The position numbers and the translations under genes were made by a program. A stretch of 64,000 nt of DNA from Pseudoalteromonas sp049257235 (lineage in GTDB: Bacteria; Pseudomonadota; Gammaproteobacteria; Enterobacterales; Alteromonadaceae), in NCBI RefSeq assembly GCF_049257235.1, contig NZ_JBMMUF010000001.1:248001-312000 (forward strand), read 5' to 3'. Below the pieces are notes generated by a model that was not told where the DNA came from, did not search any database, and was given only the letters and a program-made list of their open reading frames with translations. Shown here in pieces: positions 60,875 to 64,000 of the stretch. The stretch's first letter is position 1, and every line of letters begins with the position of its first letter.

Positions 60875-60901
60875 AAAAGCCCGCTGCATGCGGGCTTTTT
60901 T
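60875..60901 (+). terminator. Intrinsic terminator after ychF
   Basis: AAAAGCCCGC-TGCAT-GCGGGCTTTTTT; 16 bases after the ychF stop. Confidence 0.92.
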
Positions 60902-60995
60902 GTTGAATAAAACGACAATGCGAGCCAATTTTTATGCGCTTAGCTTGTTTTTCAGGCAAACGATTCATCCTGAATATGTTTTTCGCAAAAAGGTG

Positions 60996-61024
60996 TTGAC
61001 GCGCTTTCGGCATATCAGCATAAT
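60996..61024 (+). promoter_or_regulatory. Promoter of the Met/Leu/Gln tRNA array
   Basis: TTGACG (60996-61001), a 17-base spacer and CATAAT (61019-61024), followed by the GC-rich discriminator ACGCCCCGC. 35 bases before the first tRNA gene. Confidence 0.8.
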
Positions 61025-61059
61025 ACGCCCCGCATCAGCGATGATGACAAACAAAAGTT

Positions 61060-61136
61060 GGCTACGTAGCTCAGTTGGTTAGAGCACATCACTCATAATG
61101 ATGGGGTCCCCTGTTCAAATCAGGGCGTAGCCACCA
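61060..61136 (+). tRNA. tRNA-Met(CAT), elongator
   Basis: 77-base cloverleaf with CCA; acceptor GGCTACG/CGTAGCC, anticodon loop CTCATAA. Close to the E. coli elongator Met tRNA sequence rather than initiator. Confidence 0.95.
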
Positions 61137-61176
61137 TTTTCCACTACCAAGGAGAATGAGAAAACTTTTGATTGAT

Positions 61177-61261
<85 letters not shown>

Positions 61262-61298
61262 TGTTCTTGATAAGAACTAAAATTATCAACCCTTTAGT

Positions 61299-61373
61299 TG
61301 GAGTATCGCCAAGCGGTAAGGCAGCGGGTTTTGATCCCGCCATTCCCAGGTTCAAATCCTGGTACTCCAGCCA
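61299..61373 (+). tRNA. tRNA-Gln(TTG), copy 1
   Basis: 75-base cloverleaf with CCA; acceptor TGGAGTA/TACTCCA, anticodon loop TTTTGAT. Confidence 0.95.
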
Positions 61374-61378
61374 ACATT

Positions 61379-61463
<85 letters not shown>

Positions 61464-61500
61464 TGTTCTCGATAAGAACTAAAACTATCGACCCTTTAGT

Positions 61501-61575
61501 TGGAGTATCGCCAAGCGGTAAGGCAGCGGGTTTTGATCCCGCCATTCCCAGGTTCAAATCCTGGTACTCCAGCCA
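61501..61575 (+). tRNA. tRNA-Gln(TTG), copy 2
   Basis: Identical to copy 1. Ends the first Met-Leu-Gln-Leu-Gln block. Confidence 0.95.
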
Positions 61576-61576
61576 T

Positions 61577-61653
61577 GGCTACGTAGCTCAGTTGGTTAGA
61601 GCACATCACTCATAATGATGGGGTCCCCTGTTCAAATCAGGGCGTAGCCACCA
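61577..61653 (+). tRNA. tRNA-Met(CAT), elongator, copy 2
   Basis: Identical to the first Met copy; one base after tRNA-Gln copy 2; opens the second block. Confidence 0.95.
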
Positions 61654-61693
61654 TTTTCCACTACCAAGGAAAATGTGAAATCTTTTAATTGAT

Positions 61694-61778
<85 letters not shown>

Positions 61779-61815
61779 TGTTCTCGATAAGAACTAAAAC
61801 TATCGACCCTTTAGT

Positions 61816-61890
61816 TGGAGTATCGCCAAGCGGTAAGGCAGCGGGTTTTGATCCCGCCATTCCCAGGTTCAAATCCTGGTACTCCAGCCA
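61816..61890 (+). tRNA. tRNA-Gln(TTG), copy 3
   Basis: Identical to copy 1. Confidence 0.95.
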
Positions 61891-61895
61891 ACATT

Positions 61896-61980
<85 letters not shown>

Positions 61981-62026
61981 TGTTCTCGATAAGAACTAAA
62001 ATAATCAGCTCTTTTTGGTGTATCGT

Positions 62027-62101
62027 TGGAGTATCGCCAAGCGGTAAGGCAGCGGGTTTTGATCCCGCCATTCCCAGGTTCAAATCCTGGTACTCCAGCC
62101 A
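62027..62101 (+). tRNA. tRNA-Gln(TTG), copy 4
   Basis: Identical to copy 1; the spacer before it is nine bases longer than in the first block. Confidence 0.95.
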
Positions 62102-62104
62102 TTC

Positions 62105-62121
62105 TCTAGAATCATTCTAGA
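62105..62121. repeat. Short perfect palindrome after the last tRNA-Gln
   Basis: TCTAGAAT-C-ATTCTAGA, an 8+1+8 inverted repeat three bases after CCA. It could be a processing or pause hairpin; no U-run follows. Confidence 0.4.
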
Positions 62122-62148
62122 AAATGTGAATGTGCCGAATAATACATT

Positions 62149-62210
62149 GCGATAGAGCGAATTGGCAGATGTCTTGAATTGGACGCTGGATTTAGGTTCC
62201 ATATCAAAAT
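62149..62210 (+). pseudogene. Decayed tRNA-Leu fragment
   Basis: Retains a diverged 5' half (GCGATAGAGCGAATTGGCAG compared with the D-arm side of tRNA-Leu) and the anticodon arm GACGCTGGATTTAGGTTCCA, but has an insertion in between and no T arm or acceptor 3' strand. Confidence 0.6.
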
Positions 62211-62224
62211 GTAAGTAATACATC

Positions 62225-62309
<85 letters not shown>

Positions 62310-62469
62310 TGTATTACCCTATTTGTGCTTCTCTTAGTTAGCCCCACCGAGTATGTCACTCTTTCCACACACAATGTGCGGGTCTTATATCAGTTTTTAT
62401 ACCAATTGTATTACCTTGCTAACGACTCATTCCGTATCGCTATAGCGGTCCCAAGGTGCTTGCTGACAT

Positions 62470-62494
62470 AAAAAAGCCACTCCATTGAGTAGCT
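62470..62494 (-). terminator. Intrinsic terminator after the ubiF-type gene
   Basis: On the minus strand AGCTACTC-AATG-GAGTGGCT (one G-U pair) followed by a run of Us, about 45 bases past the stop codon. Confidence 0.75.
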
Positions 62495-62539
62495 CACGAT
62501 CAGATATTTATGCTGGTTGGTACCACATACTGATTGCAC

Positions 62540-63700
62540 CTAGGTTATGCCACCCATCGCGTGCTTTAGCACTTGTTTTTTAAGCGGTCCCGCATGGTTA
62601 GCCAGAGACAAGACAGCATTTCGTAACGATTTAAGTGGTGACAGATTGTTTGAAAACCCAAAATAACACGCATCCATCATGCTCATCATAAGCAGGTTAT
62701 CCCCTCGTCGCACTCGTTGATAATGCTTCAAGGCAATATCCAGTGCATCATGCTTATCTAAAGCCTCTGCCAGCGCTACAACGTCTTTAAAACCTAAATT
62801 TACGCCCTGCCCAGCTAGTGGATTAATTGTGTGCGCTGCATCCCCAACAAGGGCTAAGCGATTTCCTATGTAGGTATTAGCGTGTTGGCGAGTGAGTGGG
62901 AATACCGCTGAGGACATCACCTCAAAATCGCCCGGCAATGCGAAAAAGTGCTCTGTAATAAGTGATTTCAGAGCATCATGACTCAGCTGATTAAGCTCTT
63001 TGAGCTTTGTGCCATCGTCATACCAGATAAGATTTGCATATGGATAATGCATTGGTAAAAAAGCAATAGGACCACTTGGTTTAAATTGCTGCCATGTTTT
63101 TGTTTGCTGCGGCGCATCCAATTTGATCAGCACGCCCATGCATTGCTGCTGATATTGCCAACCCGTTACCCCTATTCCCGATAAAGTGCGAATGTGCGAA
63201 CGCCCTCCGTCAGCTGCGATAACTAGATCACACTCGAATTGCTCGTCATCATAGACCAACACCGCCGCTTGTGAAGTTTGAATTAGTTTCTTAGCATGAC
63301 CCTTCGGTGAACTCACCTTAATATTATGCCGCTCAAATTGAGCCCACAGGGCCGCTTGAATAAGCTTATTTTCAACAAGGTGCCCTAAGTGCGTACTGCC
63401 AAGCTCTTCACTATCAAATAGCAATTGCTCGGGTTTGTCTTCATACGCTTCTAGCTGAGTGTATTGAGCAAGACGCGTTTGTTGAAGCAACGTCATCGCC
63501 TCTAAGTCTTCCAATAGTTGCTCTGAAAAACGATTAATAGCAGAAACACGGATATCTACTTGCTCGCTGGCCAGTACACTGTGAGGGTCGATGACATGCT
63601 GCTCTATCACGGTGACGCTTAGCCCCTGCTCAGCGAGTTTCAATGCACACGCTGCGCCGACCATACCACCACCTACAACGACGACCTTGCTTACACTCAT
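62540..63700 (-). CDS. ubiF: Ubiquinone-biosynthesis FAD monooxygenase, UbiF type
   Basis: Flavin-dependent hydroxylase of the UbiH/UbiF/Coq6 family in ubiquinone synthesis. The 386-residue product has the FAD dinucleotide motif VVVVGGGMVGAACALKLAEQG, the family DIRVSAINRFS motif, the DG motif VIAADGGRSHIRTL and the C-terminal FAD-ribose motif GDAAHTINPLAGQGVNLGFKDV. Next to miaB in divergent orientation and beside a Met/Leu/Gln tRNA array, the same neighbourhood as E. coli ubiF, which supports the C6-hydroxylase assignment over UbiH or UbiI. Confidence 0.88.
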   Translation of the reverse strand: MSVSKVVVVGGGMVGAACALKLAEQGLSVTVIEQHVIDPHSVLASEQVDIRVSAINRFSEQLLEDLEAMTLLQQTRLAQYTQLEAYEDKPEQLLFDSEELGSTHLGHLVENKLIQAALWAQFERHNIKVSSPKGHAKKLIQTSQAAVLVYDDEQFECDLVIAADGGRSHIRTLSGIGVTGWQYQQQCMGVLIKLDAPQQTKTWQQFKPSGPIAFLPMHYPYANLIWYDDGTKLKELNQLSHDALKSLITEHFFALPGDFEVMSSAVFPLTRQHANTYIGNRLALVGDAAHTINPLAGQGVNLGFKDVVALAEALDKHDALDIALKHYQRVRRGDNLLMMSMMDACYFGFSNNLSPLKSLRNAVLSLANHAGPLKKQVLKHAMGGIT

Positions 63701-63967
63701 TGGCTGGTTCTCTTGTTATTTTCGTACTGAAATTATTGTAACCCAGTTCCGTGTGCAAATGGCAGCATCTCGCCTTAACTTGAGCTCCTTGTTTGATTTA
63801 CAGCATTGGGGCTGGGCAAATATCAAAACTATACTTGGCTCATAGGCCGATAGCATATAAAATACGCGTCCTTTAGGCGAAGCTCAGACTCATTAGTGAT
63901 GTTCGAGCATTCATATCGCTTAGTCGTGCATAGTTCAGTACCGGATTGAAAACGAGGCAATATTTCA
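63701..63967. other. Divergent region between ubiF-type gene and miaB
   Basis: 267 bases holding the promoters of both genes. GAGG about 12 bases before the ATG at 63968 is a likely miaB ribosome-binding site. No other signal is called. Confidence 0.5.
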
Positions 63968-64000
63968 ATGAGCAAAAAGCTGCATATTAAAACCTGGGGT
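63968..64000 (+). CDS. miaB: tRNA-2-methylthio-N6-dimethylallyladenosine synthase, first codons
   Basis: Only 11 codons are in the window: MSKKLHIKTWG, which matches the highly conserved MiaB N-terminus that continues with the first cluster-binding Cys. MiaB is a radical-SAM enzyme that methylthiolates position 37 of tRNAs. The divergent ubiF neighbour supports the call. Confidence 0.85.
   Translation, partial: MSKKLHIKTWG

Overview
The window looks like a chromosome segment of a marine gammaproteobacterium of the order Alteromonadales (Pseudoalteromonas/Alteromonas-like). I base this on gene content and order: the rnfABCDGE-nth operon, hemA-prfA-prmC-sirB2-sirB1-kdsA opposite lolB-ispE-prs-rplY-pth-ychF, zipA-ligA next to smc, rlmM-ygdD-gcvA, and a Met/Leu/Gln tRNA array beside a ubiF-type gene and miaB. 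The genus cannot be fixed from this sequence alone. Most genes are ordinary housekeeping genes. The accessory signals sit between about 13 and 23 kb and in the tRNA arrays.

Layout. 1-5.2 kb: glucose-6-phosphate metabolism (pgl partial, zwf, pgi, minus strand) divergent from a LacI-family regulator; two operator-like palindromes lie between pgi and the regulator. 5.2-11.9 kb: the Rnf electron-transport complex plus endonuclease III; RnfC has a long Ala/Lys-rich repeat tail. 12-20 kb: YncE-like propeller protein, a lone integron-type gene cassette with its attC site, a GH16 glucanase-like lipoprotein, an alpha/beta hydrolase, glyoxalase I, and a two-gene operon of a periplasmic binding protein and a hybrid histidine kinase. 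20.1-23.2 kb: tRNA-Glu copies broken by a 100-N assembly gap, tRNA-Ala(GGC), a DOPA-dioxygenase-like gene, and six tRNA-Val(TAC) genes interleaved with conserved tRNA-derived repeat units.

23.4-31 kb: a degenerate-receiver/TPR protein, a DUF885 lipoprotein, a PAS-GGDEF diguanylate cyclase, msrB, a LysR regulator divergent from a VOC protein, and a PhnA/YjdM-like protein. 31-39.5 kb (minus): smc, zipA, ligA and three small membrane proteins (smc-zipA-ligA being a known gammaproteobacterial neighbourhood), plus a SpoU-type RNA methyltransferase. 39.6-43.2 kb (plus): DUF898 membrane protein with an M48 protease, cysZ-like and VanZ-like proteins. 43.2-46.2 kb (minus): gcvA, an alpha/beta hydrolase, ygdD, rlmM. 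46.4-55.5 kb: a periplasmic solute-binding-like protein, then kdsA, a DUF819 transporter-like protein, sirB1, sirB2, an HD-GYP response regulator, prmC, prfA and hemA on the minus strand. 55.7-60.9 kb (plus): lolB, ispE, prs, rplY, pth, ychF. 61-62.3 kb: eleven tRNA genes (Met, Leu, Gln) from a duplicated five-gene block. 62.5-64 kb: a UbiF-family hydroxylase divergent from the first codons of miaB.

How it fits together: cell-wall and membrane biogenesis (ispE, kdsA, lolB, zipA), translation (prfA, prmC, pth, rplY, ychF, rlmM, tRNAs), redox and carbon metabolism (zwf, pgi, Rnf, gloA, ubiF) and several signalling genes (hybrid kinase, GGDEF and HD-GYP proteins). The observations most worth following are the tRNA-Val-derived repeat units and the isolated integron cassette that appears to sit at a secondary site. 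No CRISPR array, complete insertion sequence, prophage or rRNA operon is seen.
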